NCBI RefSeq assembly: GCF_041725775.1
Contig: NZ_JBEUEL010000001.1
Span: 133,660-197,659 of the forward strand
DNA from: Pueribacillus sp041725775
GTDB lineage: Bacteria; Bacillota; Bacilli; Bacillales; UBA6769
Reading direction: 5' to 3'
Length of the DNA stretch: 64,000 nucleotides
A model generated the notes under the pieces. The model was not told where the DNA came from. It did not search any database and saw only the letters and a list, made by a program, of their open reading frames with translations. Of the stretch, positions 17,428-27,646 are shown piece after piece. A program made the translations under genes and the position numbers. How positions within the stretch are numbered: position 1 is the first letter of the stretch; every line of letters begins with the position of its first letter.

Positions 17428-18532
17428 AGGTAATCGTAGTTGATTTTAACGTGAAAGCTGTAAGTGCTTTTCTATCGATTTCATAACCGATACCAGCATT
17501 AGTTGGCACACTAATAAATCCATCATTCATCGTTACTTCAGGTACAATAATGTCACGATCCCAATAACGAGAAGAGGCAGATGTATCGCCTGGAAGTGTG
17601 AAGTTATCTAAACTTGAAATCGCAATGTTATGTGCTCTTCCAATTCCTGAGTCAAGCATGCCTCCACACCAGACAGGGATGTTTTTTGCTTTACAAAGGT
17701 CGTGAATTTGTTTTGAAGCAGTCAATCCACCAACTTTAGCGACTTTAATCGCGATCATTTGACAACTTTTCAGTTGAATCGCTTGGAATGCATCGTGATA
17801 AGAATTAATACTTTCGTCAAGACAAATCGGTGTTTTTAACTGTTTCTGCAGTTGAGCATGCTCGACAAAATCATTCGCTGCAAGTGGCTGTTCAATCATG
17901 AGTAAATTGTAGTGATCCAGTCGTTTTAATAAGTCAATGTCATGAAGAGTATAATCAGAATTTGCATCAACCATCAGTGCCAGTGACGGAAAATGTTTTC
18001 GAATCGGTGAGAGAATAGCATTTTCCATTCCTCGTTTGATTTTCACTTTAATCCGCTTATAGCCTTGCTCAATATACTGTTCGATTGTGTTGAGCAAGGT
18101 TAATTCGTTTTCCTGAATTCCAATTGCCGCACCGACTTCGATTTTGTACTTATTACCTCCAAGTAGTTTACTAAGTGGCTGATTTTTTCGTTTTGCATAG
18201 ACATCCCAAATGGCTCCTTCAATGGACGCCTTTGCCATATTGTTACGTTTAATATTCTGAAATAGCATCTGTACATCATTTGGATGCTCGATTCGTTTGT
18301 TCAAAACGAGTGGGACTAAAAAGTCGTTTAGCATATGCCATGCTGTTTGAATCGTTTCTTCTGTATACCAAGGTGAAGCGAATGCAGAGCATTCTCCCCA
18401 ACCAATGACACCGTCCTTATCCTTCATTTCAACGATGATCAACTCACGATTTTTTGTTGTACTAGCGCTTGTAACGAACGGTGTTTTTAATTCCATTTCG
18501 ATATGGTGTAGGCTGACACTTTCAATGTGCAT
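17426..18532 (-). CDS. menC: o-succinylbenzoate synthase
   Basis: Enolase-superfamily enzyme that dehydrates SHCHC to o-succinylbenzoate. The catalytic lysine pair is in KRIKVKIKRG (KxK, about residue 162) and near IAIKVAKVGG; metal ligands are in MVDANSDY, MIEQPL and CLDES. ATG at 18532 overlaps the menE stop (ATGA) and follows AAGGAAGGA. Last gene of the operon, about 368 residues. Its closest type is the MenC/N-acylamino-acid racemase group, but context fixes the role. Confidence 0.94.
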   Translation of the reverse strand: MHIESVSLHHIEMELKTPFVTSASTTKNRELIIVEMKDKDGVIGWGECSAFASPWYTEETIQTAWHMLNDFLVPLVLNKRIEHPNDVQMLFQNIKRNNMAKASIEGAIWDVYAKRKNQPLSKLLGGNKYKIEVGAAIGIQENELTLLNTIEQYIEQGYKRIKVKIKRGMENAILSPIRKHFPSLALMVDANSDYTLHDIDLLKRLDHYNLLMIEQPLAANDFVEHAQLQKQLKTPICLDESINSYHDAFQAIQLKSCQMIAIKVAKVGGLTASKQIHDLCKAKNIPVWCGGMLDSGIGRAHNIAISSLDNFTLPGDTSASSRYWDRDIIVPEVTMNDGFISVPTNAGIGYEIDRKALTAFTLKSTTIT

Positions 18533-20010
18533 CAACGATTCCTTCCTTCATCGATGAGGTGAATAAGTTCGCGACGTAACAGTTTGTTCGCTCCATTTCT
18601 CGGCAATTTATGAGCAAAATAAATGCGTTTCGGAAGTTTGTAGCGAGCTAATTTTTCTTTGCAGAAGTTAAGCAACTGTTGCTCTGTCACTTCCGATGTA
18701 GTTACGACAAATGCAATTGGAACTTGTCCCCACGTTTTGTCACTTATCCTGGTCACTCCAGCATCAACGACTTTAGGGTGTGAAAGAAGAGTAGCTTCAA
18801 TTTCTGCTGGATAGACGTTTTCTCCACCGGAAATAATGAGGTCACTTCTTCGGTCGATGACGTAAAGAAAGCCGTCTTCATCGAGGTAACCGAGGTCGCC
18901 TGTATACAACCAGCCATTTTTGATTGTTTTTTTCGTTTCTTCGTTGCGATGCAAGTACCCTTTTGTTACAGTTGGCCCTCTGACAATAATTTCACCAACT
19001 TCGTTTGGAGGTGTTAATACGCCATTGTTTTCTATTTTGATATTAGAATGAAACAAAGGTTTTCCTGCTGAACCAATTTTTTTCAGCATATATTCCGATG
19101 ATAACGTCACAATTTGTGAGGCCGTTTCTGTCATGCCGTACGTTTGATAAACGGGAATTTTTCGTTCTGTACATTTTTCGAGCAAGGGGAGAGGAGCAGG
19201 TCCGCCTCCAAGTAACATGCAGCGAAAGCTCTTTGGATAGTTGTTCGTCTGCCTTTGAAGAATTTGCGATAGCATCGCACTTACGACGGAGACAATTGTA
19301 ACACTGTCATTTACGATCGCTTCGTTTACTTTTTCAGGTTGAAACCGTTTTTGGATGACGATCGGAATACCGTATATCACACTTCGTATGACGATCGATA
19401 ATCCACTCATATGAAACATTGGAACGGCGCAAAGCCATTTATCATTTTCATGTAATCCGAGATTTAAACTAGAGCCAATCGCACTCCACCAATGGTTCCC
19501 GTACGTTAAAATGACACCTTTCGGCGAACCTGTCGTTCCTGACGTATACATTATAGTATGGTGCTCGTCTAAGTGAATCTCTGTACGAATAGTTGTTTCT
19601 AATTCATCCATACTAGCGACATCTTGGAAACGTAGTGCTCTTGTTTTTAACTTGTCACAAGCTTCGAGTGCATTGTTAGCGAATGAATCATCATAGATTA
19701 GTACTTTTGGATTAGAATCATGTAATTGATAGTGGAGTTCTGAAGCGGTTAAGCGACTGTTAAGCGGAACGATGGTCGCTCCTAAATATTCCAAAGCGTG
19801 AATAATTTCAACGGTATGTATCCCGTTCTCAAGTAAAAAAGCAACTGAATCTCCACTTTTGATTTGAAAAGAAGCTAGTTTTCGTGCGAGCGAGGTTGCA
19901 CGTAGATGTAATTGGAAAAATGAAATGTGTTCACCTTCAAATTCGATAGCAATCCGATCCGGAGTGAGATTTGCGCGTTTGTAAAGCCAATTTGGCATAC
20001 GTTCATGCAT
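18532..20010 (-). CDS. menE: o-succinylbenzoate--CoA ligase
   Basis: Acyl-adenylate-forming enzyme activating OSB to OSB-CoA. AMP motif MYTSGTTGSPKGVIL (about residue 150), TYGMTETASQ, the GWLYTGDLGYLD core and a C-terminal lysine in LPRNGANKLLRREL. ATG at 20010 is favoured because GGAGGA ends 7 bases before it; an upstream ATG at 20025 lies inside that site. 492 residues; 4-bp coupling with menC. Confidence 0.95.
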   Translation of the reverse strand: MHERMPNWLYKRANLTPDRIAIEFEGEHISFFQLHLRATSLARKLASFQIKSGDSVAFLLENGIHTVEIIHALEYLGATIVPLNSRLTASELHYQLHDSNPKVLIYDDSFANNALEACDKLKTRALRFQDVASMDELETTIRTEIHLDEHHTIMYTSGTTGSPKGVILTYGNHWWSAIGSSLNLGLHENDKWLCAVPMFHMSGLSIVIRSVIYGIPIVIQKRFQPEKVNEAIVNDSVTIVSVVSAMLSQILQRQTNNYPKSFRCMLLGGGPAPLPLLEKCTERKIPVYQTYGMTETASQIVTLSSEYMLKKIGSAGKPLFHSNIKIENNGVLTPPNEVGEIIVRGPTVTKGYLHRNEETKKTIKNGWLYTGDLGYLDEDGFLYVIDRRSDLIISGGENVYPAEIEATLLSHPKVVDAGVTRISDKTWGQVPIAFVVTTSEVTEQQLLNFCKEKLARYKLPKRIYFAHKLPRNGANKLLRRELIHLIDEGRNR

Positions 20011-20033
20011 GTAAAAGTCCTCCATTCAAATAA

Positions 20034-20063
20034 ATCAGCTTGATGACAACGCATCAAGCTGAT
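20034..20063 (-). terminator. intercistronic hairpin between menB and menE
   Basis: Perfect 12-bp arms ATCAGCTTGATG and CATCAAGCTGAT with a 6-base loop. On the minus strand it is followed by TTATTTG, a weak T-run, so it may give partial termination or an RNA processing/stability boundary inside the operon. Confidence 0.6.
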
Positions 20064-20077
20064 ATCGTAACATTTGA

Positions 20078-20896
20078 TTAAGGGAAACGTGGAAATTGAT
20101 CGAAGTCTGGTTTTCTTTTTTCTTTGAATGCGTCGCGTCCTTCTTTTGCTTCTTCCGTTGTGTAGTAAAGCAGTGTCGCATCTCCCCCAAGCTGTTGAAG
20201 ACCCGCTAAACCATCTGTATCTGCATTGAAAGAAGCTTTTAAGAAGCGTAATGCTGTCGGGCTTTTTTCAAGCATTTCATTACACCATTGAACCGTTTCT
20301 TCTTCTAGCTTTTCTAATGGCACTACTGTATTTACTAATCCCATGTCAAGTGCTTGCTGTGCATCGTATTGACGGCATAAATACCAAATTTCACGTGCTT
20401 TTTTATGCCCGATAATGCGTGCTAAGTAACCAGCACCGTAGCCCGCGTCGAAACTTCCAACCTTTGGACCTGTTTGTCCAAAAATGGCATTATCAGCTGC
20501 GATCGTTAAATCACAGACGATATGAAGGACATGACCACCACCGATCGCATAGCCAGCAACCATCGCAACAACTGGTTTTGGTATAACACGGATTAAACGT
20601 TGCAAGTCGAGTACGTTCAAGCGTGGGATTTGGTCTTCACCGACATAACCTCCATGACCGCGAACCGTTTGGTCTCCACCGGAGCAAAATGCTTTGTCTC
20701 CAGCACCAGTTAAAATGATAACACCAATGCTTGAATCGTCGCGTGCAAAGGCAAAAGCATCGATCAGTTCCATTACCGTTTTTGGACGGAATGCGTTATG
20801 TACTTCTGGACGGTTAATTGTTATTTTCGCAATTGCACCGTGTGTTTCATAAATAATATCTTCATAATCTCTTGTTTTTTCCCATTGTACAGCCAT
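20078..20896 (-). CDS. menB: 1,4-dihydroxy-2-naphthoyl-CoA synthase
   Basis: Crotonase-fold enzyme cyclising OSB-CoA. It has AFCSGGDQ, the oxyanion-hole segment GYAIGGGHVLH, the MenB-specific GQTGPKVGSFDAGYGAGYLARIIG (abbreviated here as GPKVGSFDAGYG) and the C-terminal FKEKRKPDFDQFPRFP-type tail (EKRKPDF). 272 residues, normal for MenB. ATG after AGGAGG; starts at the base where menH ends. Confidence 0.97.
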   Translation of the reverse strand: MAVQWEKTRDYEDIIYETHGAIAKITINRPEVHNAFRPKTVMELIDAFAFARDDSSIGVIILTGAGDKAFCSGGDQTVRGHGGYVGEDQIPRLNVLDLQRLIRVIPKPVVAMVAGYAIGGGHVLHIVCDLTIAADNAIFGQTGPKVGSFDAGYGAGYLARIIGHKKAREIWYLCRQYDAQQALDMGLVNTVVPLEKLEEETVQWCNEMLEKSPTALRFLKASFNADTDGLAGLQQLGGDATLLYYTTEEAKEGRDAFKEKRKPDFDQFPRFP

Positions 20897-21726
20897 TAAA
20901 ATAGCTCCTCCTTAAATTGATGTAAAAAATCTAATACTAGTTTACTGAATCGGTCTTTTTTTTCAAAATGAACGGTATGTCCAGCATCGTCAACGATCGC
21001 AAGTTTGGCTCGCTTCACTTGTTCGTTTATCTGTTTCGCAATGGATACATATTTCGTATCTAGCGCTCCTGTAATAAGTAAAATAGGCATCGAGAGTGTC
21101 GGGAGGCATGTCCATAACGACGGTTGTGCGCCTGTTCCCATCCCACGTAAACTGTTGGCTAGTCCGCGAATGCTGTTTTGTAAACGAAGTGAACGAAGTC
21201 TTGCTTTCTCTTCTAATCTTACTCTTTTTTGTGTTTGAAATAAAGGAATGTTCTCCCAATGATGAATAAACGCTTCGATCCCAGCTTGCTCGATAAAATT
21301 TGCAAGTTTTGCATCAGATTCGACTCTTTCCCTTCGTTCACGGTCTGTCTTTAAGCCGGGTGAGCTACTTTCTAACATTAACGATTGAATACGTGCTGGA
21401 TAACGGCATGCAAGCATTAGTGCAAGTCTTCCACCCATTGAATAGCCAAGTAGATGGCATTTTTCGACATTTAATTGATTTAACAATTCAACGAGGTCAT
21501 CTGCAGCATTTTCAATCGAATACCGTTCTGGATGAGTCGGAGCATCTGTCTGACCGTGCCCCATTAAATCAACTGAGATCGTCATGTAATCAGTCGAGAA
21601 CTTTGGTATAAACGGATCCCAAGTTGCGAGGGAACCTGTAAATCCGTGTAATAAAAGAAGTGGTGGTCCAGAACCTACAATGTTTACGTTATATTCTAAT
21701 GAATTGATTTTGTAGATCATCTTCAT
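20896..21726 (-). CDS. menH: SHCHC synthase MenH (alpha/beta hydrolase)
   Basis: Removes pyruvate from SEPHCHC to give SHCHC. Alpha/beta-hydrolase fold with HGFTGS oxyanion region, nucleophile in GYSMGG (about residue 103), and the catalytic Asp and His near GALDTKY and GHTVHFE. 276 residues. Located between menD and menB as in B. subtilis ytxM. Six bases separate it from menD. Confidence 0.93.
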   Translation of the reverse strand: MKMIYKINSLEYNVNIVGSGPPLLLLHGFTGSLATWDPFIPKFSTDYMTISVDLMGHGQTDAPTHPERYSIENAADDLVELLNQLNVEKCHLLGYSMGGRLALMLACRYPARIQSLMLESSSPGLKTDRERRERVESDAKLANFIEQAGIEAFIHHWENIPLFQTQKRVRLEEKARLRSLRLQNSIRGLANSLRGMGTGAQPSLWTCLPTLSMPILLITGALDTKYVSIAKQINEQVKRAKLAIVDDAGHTVHFEKKDRFSKLVLDFLHQFKEELF

Positions 21727-21731
21727 TATCC

Positions 21732-23489
21732 TTACATGAAATTCGTGAGAATTTCTTTTTCAACTTTACTCCATATATCACGATGGATGTTAACATTTTC
21801 TTGCCGTTCTGTAACGACTTCAATGACGTGTAAGCCAGTTTCATTAACGCTGTTTTTATACACATTTCGAAATTCGTCCCAATTTCTTACACGCTTGAAA
21901 ATTCCACCGTACATTTCGACGGCATGATGAAAGTCAAGCCCGATTGGGGTGCCAAACAATTGCTCAAAATAGGGAAGTTTAGATTCTGCTTGTGGCAAAA
22001 ATGAAAAAATCCCGCCACCATCATTGTTTACGACGACAATCGTTAGATTTAAATTGTATAGTTTTGCCGCTAGCAATCCATTTAAGTCATGAAAAAACGA
22101 TAAATCTCCGATTACGAGAACGCTACTTTTGAAATGAGTGCTTGCACCTAAAGCAGTTGAAACGATACCGTCAATCCCATTTGCGCCACGGTTTCCCATC
22201 GTGACGAGCTGTTTTTCACTTGTAAATAAAAACGTATCCAAATCACGGATCGGCATGCTGTTGCCGACGAATAATAGTGCATTGTCTGGAAGCATAGACA
22301 CAGCTTCTAGCATAAGTTGACCTTCATTAAGAGTAGAGCGTTTAATCGAACGGAGAATAACATTTTTTGTAAGTGAGTTTACTTCTTGCCACACGCGCAA
22401 CCATGCTTCATTTTCTTGTTTGTTCTGTAATTGAATAATGTCACCCATTTTCTCACAGAATGTTGATGGCTTTACATAAACCATATAATCTGCTGATAGA
22501 GTCGGGTCCCGCCAGCCTGTCCCTTCATCAACGATAATTTGCTGGCAATGAGGGTTATTTTGTATAAAAAGCAATAGCGGTTTAGAAACAGGCATTGCTC
22601 CGAAACGGATAATGAGTTCGGGCTTGTATTTTTCGACGAACTGTTTAACGCGTAAAAAAGCATCATAACTATCAATGATGAGAGCTTTATCGTGTGTTCC
22701 GGTGCGTAGCTGTGAAAGCGGATCTGTTAGAACGGGAAAACGTAGCTTTTCTGCTAATGCAATGATGTCAGCTTGATCTTCTAAGTTATCCGATGGTCCA
22801 CATACGATAAGCCCTTTTGAAGAACGAGATATTTTTTTTCCGAGCTGCTCCAATTGCGTTTCTGAAACATGACGATCACCAGTTACGACGGTCGTAAATG
22901 GTGATCCGTCAGTACGACTGCTTTCCCAAAGGGACGGTAATGAAAGATTGGGAAGGAGTGGTTCACGAAATGGAAAGTTCACATGTACCGGTCCCGCAGG
23001 TGCATCGGTTGCATTCGCAACTGCCCGAGAGGCACAAATTCGTGAATAATGAAGCATATCCTCTGTTTCTTCAGGTAACGCCATGTCGACAAACCATTTC
23101 GGGTATGTGCTAAATAAGCGGACTTGGTCGATCGTTTGTGGTGCACCGCTATCCCGTAATTCGTGGGGACGATCAGCGGTGAGCACGATAAGGGGTACTC
23201 TTGCTAGTTTAGCTTCAACAACAGCAGGATAGTAATTAGCAGCGGCTGTTCCAGATGTACAAAGGATGGCAACAGGTTCATTCTTCGCTTTAGCTAAGCC
23301 TAATGCAAAAAAAGCTGCCGAACGTTCATCAACGTGTAACCAAGTTGAAATGGATGAATGTTCCGCGAGCAAAAGTGCTAGCGGCGTCGAGCGAGAACCC
23401 GGGCTAATGACAGCATGTCGGGTTCCTGAACGGACAAGTTCATCGACGAACGCGGCAGTATATTTCGTAAGTGTATGTTGTTCAGTCAT
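21732..23489 (-). CDS. menD: SEPHCHC synthase MenD
   Basis: ThDP-dependent enzyme joining isochorismate and 2-oxoglutarate. The N-terminal domain carries SPGSRSTPLAL and the catalytic region around GLAKAKNEPVAIL; the C-terminal ThDP site includes GNRGANGIDGIVSTALG and IGDLSFFHDLNGL. 585 residues, full length. Its start overlaps the end of menF by 8 bp, so the two are translationally coupled. Confidence 0.96.
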   Translation of the reverse strand: MTEQHTLTKYTAAFVDELVRSGTRHAVISPGSRSTPLALLLAEHSSISTWLHVDERSAAFFALGLAKAKNEPVAILCTSGTAAANYYPAVVEAKLARVPLIVLTADRPHELRDSGAPQTIDQVRLFSTYPKWFVDMALPEETEDMLHYSRICASRAVANATDAPAGPVHVNFPFREPLLPNLSLPSLWESSRTDGSPFTTVVTGDRHVSETQLEQLGKKISRSSKGLIVCGPSDNLEDQADIIALAEKLRFPVLTDPLSQLRTGTHDKALIIDSYDAFLRVKQFVEKYKPELIIRFGAMPVSKPLLLFIQNNPHCQQIIVDEGTGWRDPTLSADYMVYVKPSTFCEKMGDIIQLQNKQENEAWLRVWQEVNSLTKNVILRSIKRSTLNEGQLMLEAVSMLPDNALLFVGNSMPIRDLDTFLFTSEKQLVTMGNRGANGIDGIVSTALGASTHFKSSVLVIGDLSFFHDLNGLLAAKLYNLNLTIVVVNNDGGGIFSFLPQAESKLPYFEQLFGTPIGLDFHHAVEMYGGIFKRVRNWDEFRNVYKNSVNETGLHVIEVVTERQENVNIHRDIWSKVEKEILTNFM

Positions 23490-24885
23490 GTTTTTCTTCT
23501 CCTAATGCAGATAACATCGGTTTAAATTTAATCAATGTTTCCTCATATTCACTCATCGGATCTGAGTCAGCGACGAGACCAACGCCTGCAAATAATGACG
23601 CTTCATTTCCTTGCAATAAAGCTGAACGAATGGCAGCGGCGAACTCACCATTACCTTGATAATCTAACCAGCCAATTGGTGCTGCATACCAACCACGATC
23701 TAATTCTTCAATATGACGAATTTTTTCAACTCCTACGTTTTTTGGGTAACCTCCAAGTGCGGGTGTCGGGTGCATTGCCTCAATAATAGATAATAAGGAA
23801 TGATGAGTAGCTCTTGCAGATATAGGTGTAAACAAATGTTGAATGTGTCGAGACTTGAAAAGAGTAGGTCCATCCGGGACTTCTACATCTTGACACATAT
23901 GTTGTGCAACTTCTGTAATCATATCGACGACGAGCTGATGTTCATAACGGTTTTTATGATCATGGAGAAGGTAATTGCCTAATTGTTCGTCTTCTTCGTT
24001 TGTTTCTCCACGTTTCATAGAACCTGCAAGACATGTAAATAAAATGTGATCGTACTCTCTTTTTGCAAGACGTTCTGGTGTTGCACCGATGAAACAGTCA
24101 CCCCCATTTTCAAAAGCAAATACGAAGCTAGATGTCTGTTCGTCAAGCAGTCGTTGTAGTGTCATTTCTGGTGAAAATGGGGTATTTGAAAATAAACGTA
24201 ATTCTCTCGCGAGAACGACTTTTTTTAGTTTATGCTTTTTTATTTCCTCGGTTGTTTTTTCAACGGTTTTTATCCAAGACTGTGGATTGATTTCTTCTTT
24301 TATAAAAGATGAACATTTCATTTCTTCCCTCGCCGTTTTTGGATGAAAAAGGGATTTACGCTCTCTTTCTGATTTTTCAGCGATTTCGCTCGGGTTATCT
24401 GTTTCACTTAAAAGAAAATTTGTCGTTAACGAAGCAGTACCTTTATAGATCGTTAACATATATTTAGGAAGGATTAATTTTGCATCAGGAAAAGATCTCC
24501 ACAACTCCGTTTTTTCTTTTAATGGATCAAAACTAAATCCCCCTAAAATTGTAGGACCAGTCGCTGGAATCGATTCGTCTGAAACGATAATGGCGCCCTT
24601 TGTTAAATTTTTCCATTCACTATTTAATTCAGAAAAACGGTTTATTCCGCTAGCTTCGAGCGATACTTCTGAACTAATTCCGATTAAAATTAATTCTCGT
24701 TTTGGATCAGCCCAGAACGTTCGTGTATCGATTTTATTGTTGCAAACGGAGAAAAAAGCAAGGGCATCTTCGTTTGCAACTTTTGATGCCATGCTTACTA
24801 TAATCGGACGGTTCAATTGTCTTGCTTTTTGAACGCCTTCAACTAACTTTTCATAAAGTAGTTTTGGCTTTTTTATCGTAATCAC
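23482..24885 (-). CDS. menF: isochorismate synthase MenF
   Basis: First committed enzyme of menaquinone synthesis, chorismate to isochorismate. The chorismate-binding domain occupies the C-terminal half with KVVLAREL, FIGATPERL, the TCLAGSMKRG segment, and PTPALGGYPK. 467 residues. The GTG at 24885 is preceded by CAGGAGGAATCT, a strong ribosome site. First gene of menF-D-H-B-E-C. Confidence 0.95.
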   Translation of the reverse strand: MITIKKPKLLYEKLVEGVQKARQLNRPIIVSMASKVANEDALAFFSVCNNKIDTRTFWADPKRELILIGISSEVSLEASGINRFSELNSEWKNLTKGAIIVSDESIPATGPTILGGFSFDPLKEKTELWRSFPDAKLILPKYMLTIYKGTASLTTNFLLSETDNPSEIAEKSERERKSLFHPKTAREEMKCSSFIKEEINPQSWIKTVEKTTEEIKKHKLKKVVLARELRLFSNTPFSPEMTLQRLLDEQTSSFVFAFENGGDCFIGATPERLAKREYDHILFTCLAGSMKRGETNEEDEQLGNYLLHDHKNRYEHQLVVDMITEVAQHMCQDVEVPDGPTLFKSRHIQHLFTPISARATHHSLLSIIEAMHPTPALGGYPKNVGVEKIRHIEELDRGWYAAPIGWLDYQGNGEFAAAIRSALLQGNEASLFAGVGLVADSDPMSEYEETLIKFKPMLSALGEEKHD

Positions 24886-24916
24886 AGCAGATTCCTCCTG
24901 TAATTGAATCTATTCA

Positions 24917-24946
24917 AAGATACACCTTAAGCCCGTTTAATGTCAA
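24917..24946 (-). promoter_or_regulatory. promoter of the men operon
   Basis: On the minus strand TTGACA (24946-24941) and TATCTT (24922-24917) are 18 bases apart and lie about 30 bp before the menF start. Confidence 0.6.
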
Positions 24947-25138
24947 CAAACTAGCTAAGTCTTACCCACCATTTAACATTGACAGGTGTTGGCTGTTCTT
25001 CTAAACTTAAACTAGTATTTACCTTTATTAAGAAGAGTTAAAATTATCGCTATAAAGGTAGAGCCTTAGTCATTCATCCAAAAAAGTGATTCTGGATGTC
25101 ATGCTTGGAGACGTATTTGATGAAGGGGAGAGAAGGCG

Positions 25139-26068
25139 ATGTCAGCTATTATTGAACGTCAAGAAGACGTGAAGCAACCTTCAGGCTGGCAAGTATGGTG
25201 GCGCTTGTTACGTCCGCATACGTTAACTGCAGCGTTTATTCCTGTATTTATCGGAACAATGCTTGCACTATTGTATGGAGAGTTTCACATGCTTCTTTTT
25301 CTAGCGATGTTATTTGCTTCCTTATTAATCCAAACAGCTACGAATATGTTTAACGAATATTATGATTATAAACGCGGGCTCGATACGAAAGACTCCGTAG
25401 GGATCGGCGGTGCAATTGTAAGAGATGGTGTTGAACCAGCCGTTGTTTTACGACTCGGTCTTATTTTATTTGCGATTGCTCTATTGCTCGGAGTCTACAT
25501 TTCAGCGACAACAAGTTGGTGGATTGCTGTTATAGGTGCGATTTCAATGGCAGCGGGCTATTTCTATACAGGGGGTCCTTACCCGATTGCATATACTCCT
25601 TTCGGTGAAATCGTTTCTGGGTTCTTCATGGGTCTTGTCATTATTCTTATTTCGTTCTTTATTCAAACGGGAACCGTTACGACCGAAAGCGTGTTAATCT
25701 CAATCCCAATTTCGATTTTGTGTGGTGCAATTTTAACATCGAACAACATTCGTGATCGTGAAGGTGATGAGAAAAGTGGACGAAGAACGCTTGCGATTCT
25801 TTTAGGACACGAAAACTCGATTAAATTTTTAGCTGCGATGTTTGCCGTTTCATATTTATGGATTGTCGGAATGGTGATTACAGGCTATGGTACATTGTGG
25901 TTGCTTCTCGTCTTTTTAAGTGTACCGAAAGCGATCCTAGCAACTAAGAGTTTTGTTGGAAAGACGCGTCCAGTTGAAATGATGCCAGCGATGAAAGCAA
26001 CAGCTCAAATGCATACGATTTTTGGCTTTCTTGTCTCGATCGGTTTATTAATTGAATATATTTTCTGA
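25139..26068 (+). CDS. menA: 1,4-dihydroxy-2-naphthoate polyprenyltransferase
   Basis: UbiA-family integral membrane enzyme attaching the polyprenyl tail. The first Asp-rich motif is NMFNEYYDYKRGLD (about residues 62-75) and the second is NNIRDREGDEKSGRRT; about eight membrane helices. 309 residues. Divergent from menF-C, so the whole DHNA-to-menaquinone pathway apart from menG is in this window. Confidence 0.95.
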   Translation: MSAIIERQEDVKQPSGWQVWWRLLRPHTLTAAFIPVFIGTMLALLYGEFHMLLFLAMLFASLLIQTATNMFNEYYDYKRGLDTKDSVGIGGAIVRDGVEPAVVLRLGLILFAIALLLGVYISATTSWWIAVIGAISMAAGYFYTGGPYPIAYTPFGEIVSGFFMGLVIILISFFIQTGTVTTESVLISIPISILCGAILTSNNIRDREGDEKSGRRTLAILLGHENSIKFLAAMFAVSYLWIVGMVITGYGTLWLLLVFLSVPKAILATKSFVGKTRPVEMMPAMKATAQMHTIFGFLVSIGLLIEYIF

Positions 26069-26072
26069 GAAA

Positions 26073-26098
26073 AACGGTGGCTAGTGCTATCGTTTTTT
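26073..26098 (+). terminator. rho-independent terminator after menA
   Basis: AACGGTGGC and GCTATCGTT arms (two G-U pairs) with a TAGT loop, followed by TTTTT, directly after the stop. Confidence 0.65.
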
Positions 26099-26228
26099 CT
26101 GTTTCGTGTCTATTTTTTTCGAAACTCAGTGTAGTACGTTTAAGGCGAAATGAAGTGCTATAAAAGGAATTTTCATACTCATGTCAAAAGTATAATATAG
26201 ACTAAGAAAAAATGAAGAGGTGAATAAA

Positions 26229-27638
26229 ATGGAAATAACTGATTTATCTGCAACTGAACTATGTAATCAAATTCAAATGAAACAACTATCTCCAGTGGAA
26301 GTGATGAATGCTTACTTAGAACGGATTGAACAAGAAAATAAAAAATGGAATGCATACGTTACGATGAATGATCAGGCGTTAGATGAAGCTAAAAAAGCGG
26401 AAGACGTGTTAATGAAAGGTGAAAGTGTTGGTGCTCTTCACGGGATACCTATTGCGATAAAAGATTTAACCCCAACAGAAGGAATTGTGACAACTTATGG
26501 TTCACCTGTTTTTAAAGATTTTGTACCTAATTATGAACCAACGTTTTTAAAAAGAGTGAAATCAGCCGGAGCGATCGTAATAGGCAAAACGAATACACCA
26601 GAATTTGGTCACAAAGGGACGACAGATAATCCGCTCTTTGGGACGACAAAAAACCCTTGGGATGAGACATTAACTCCGGGGGGTTCAAGTGGCGGCTCGG
26701 CAGCAGCAGTTGCTGGAAAGCTCGCTCCATTCGCTGAAGGTAGTGATGGAGGAGGTTCTATTCGTATTCCTGCATCGTTAACTGGGACTTTTGGTTTTAA
26801 GCCGACTTTTGGTGTTGTACCACATGATGGTAATCTGAAAAATGTCTTCGGTTCTCAGCATCCTTACTTACATAATGGCCCAATGACGAGAACAGTAGAA
26901 GATGCTGTTTTGTTATTTTCGGTCATGCGAGGGTATGCAGAGGACGACCCTGATTCAGCGCCGATAACGGAAAAACATGAAATAAAAGCGTTGAAAGATA
27001 TTAAAATTGCATACACTCCTAATTTCGGTTTATTCGAAATCTCTCATGACGTTTTATCAGTCATTCAAAAAGCTTGTAAAAATTTTACTGACCTCGGATG
27101 TCAAGTTGAAGAAGTGAACATTGATTTAGGTTTAAGCAAACGCGATTTATTACGAACGTTTTCGGGCCTCTGGTGTGTTAGCTATGCGACAAACTATGGT
27201 GACCTTTACGATGCACAGCCAGAAAGCTTTTCAGATAATTTAGCAAAGATGATTGCAGTAGGCAGAAAAATAACGGCTGTAGATTATAAACGGTTAGATT
27301 GGAATCGTACGAAAGTTTGGAATGCGATTCAACAGCTTTTTCAAGAATATGATTATATCGTGTCCCCGACGTTAGCGACTACAGCTTTTGACCATCAATT
27401 CGCTGGTCCATCTGTCATTAATGGGAAAGAGGTAAATCCGGTAAACGATTGGATGCTAACCCAAGCATACAATCTTACAGGTCACCCAGCTGCTTCCTTG
27501 CCAGTTGGATTAACAGAAGCAGGATTGCCTGTCGGACTTCAAATAGCGAGTAAAAAGTTTGCAGATAACGAATTATTACAACTATGCAAACAATATGAGC
27601 ACGCATTTGAAACATATATAAGTCCTCCAAACGTATGA
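26229..27638 (+). CDS. amidase signature family protein
   Basis: A 469-residue hydrolase with the Ser-Ser-Lys triad: Lys in PIAIKDL (about 78), cis-Ser in GGSSGGSAAA (about 155) and nucleophile Ser in DGGGSIRIPAS (about 179). ATG at 26229 is preferred, since AGAGG sits 8 bases upstream and overlaps the alternative GTG at 26220. Related to GatA but stand-alone, with no gatB/gatC neighbours, so it is a catabolic or unknown-substrate amidase, possibly of the 6-aminohexanoate-cyclic-dimer type. Confidence 0.88.
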   Translation: MEITDLSATELCNQIQMKQLSPVEVMNAYLERIEQENKKWNAYVTMNDQALDEAKKAEDVLMKGESVGALHGIPIAIKDLTPTEGIVTTYGSPVFKDFVPNYEPTFLKRVKSAGAIVIGKTNTPEFGHKGTTDNPLFGTTKNPWDETLTPGGSSGGSAAAVAGKLAPFAEGSDGGGSIRIPASLTGTFGFKPTFGVVPHDGNLKNVFGSQHPYLHNGPMTRTVEDAVLLFSVMRGYAEDDPDSAPITEKHEIKALKDIKIAYTPNFGLFEISHDVLSVIQKACKNFTDLGCQVEEVNIDLGLSKRDLLRTFSGLWCVSYATNYGDLYDAQPESFSDNLAKMIAVGRKITAVDYKRLDWNRTKVWNAIQQLFQEYDYIVSPTLATTAFDHQFAGPSVINGKEVNPVNDWMLTQAYNLTGHPAASLPVGLTEAGLPVGLQIASKKFADNELLQLCKQYEHAFETYISPPNV

Positions 27639-27646
27639 GTATGTCA

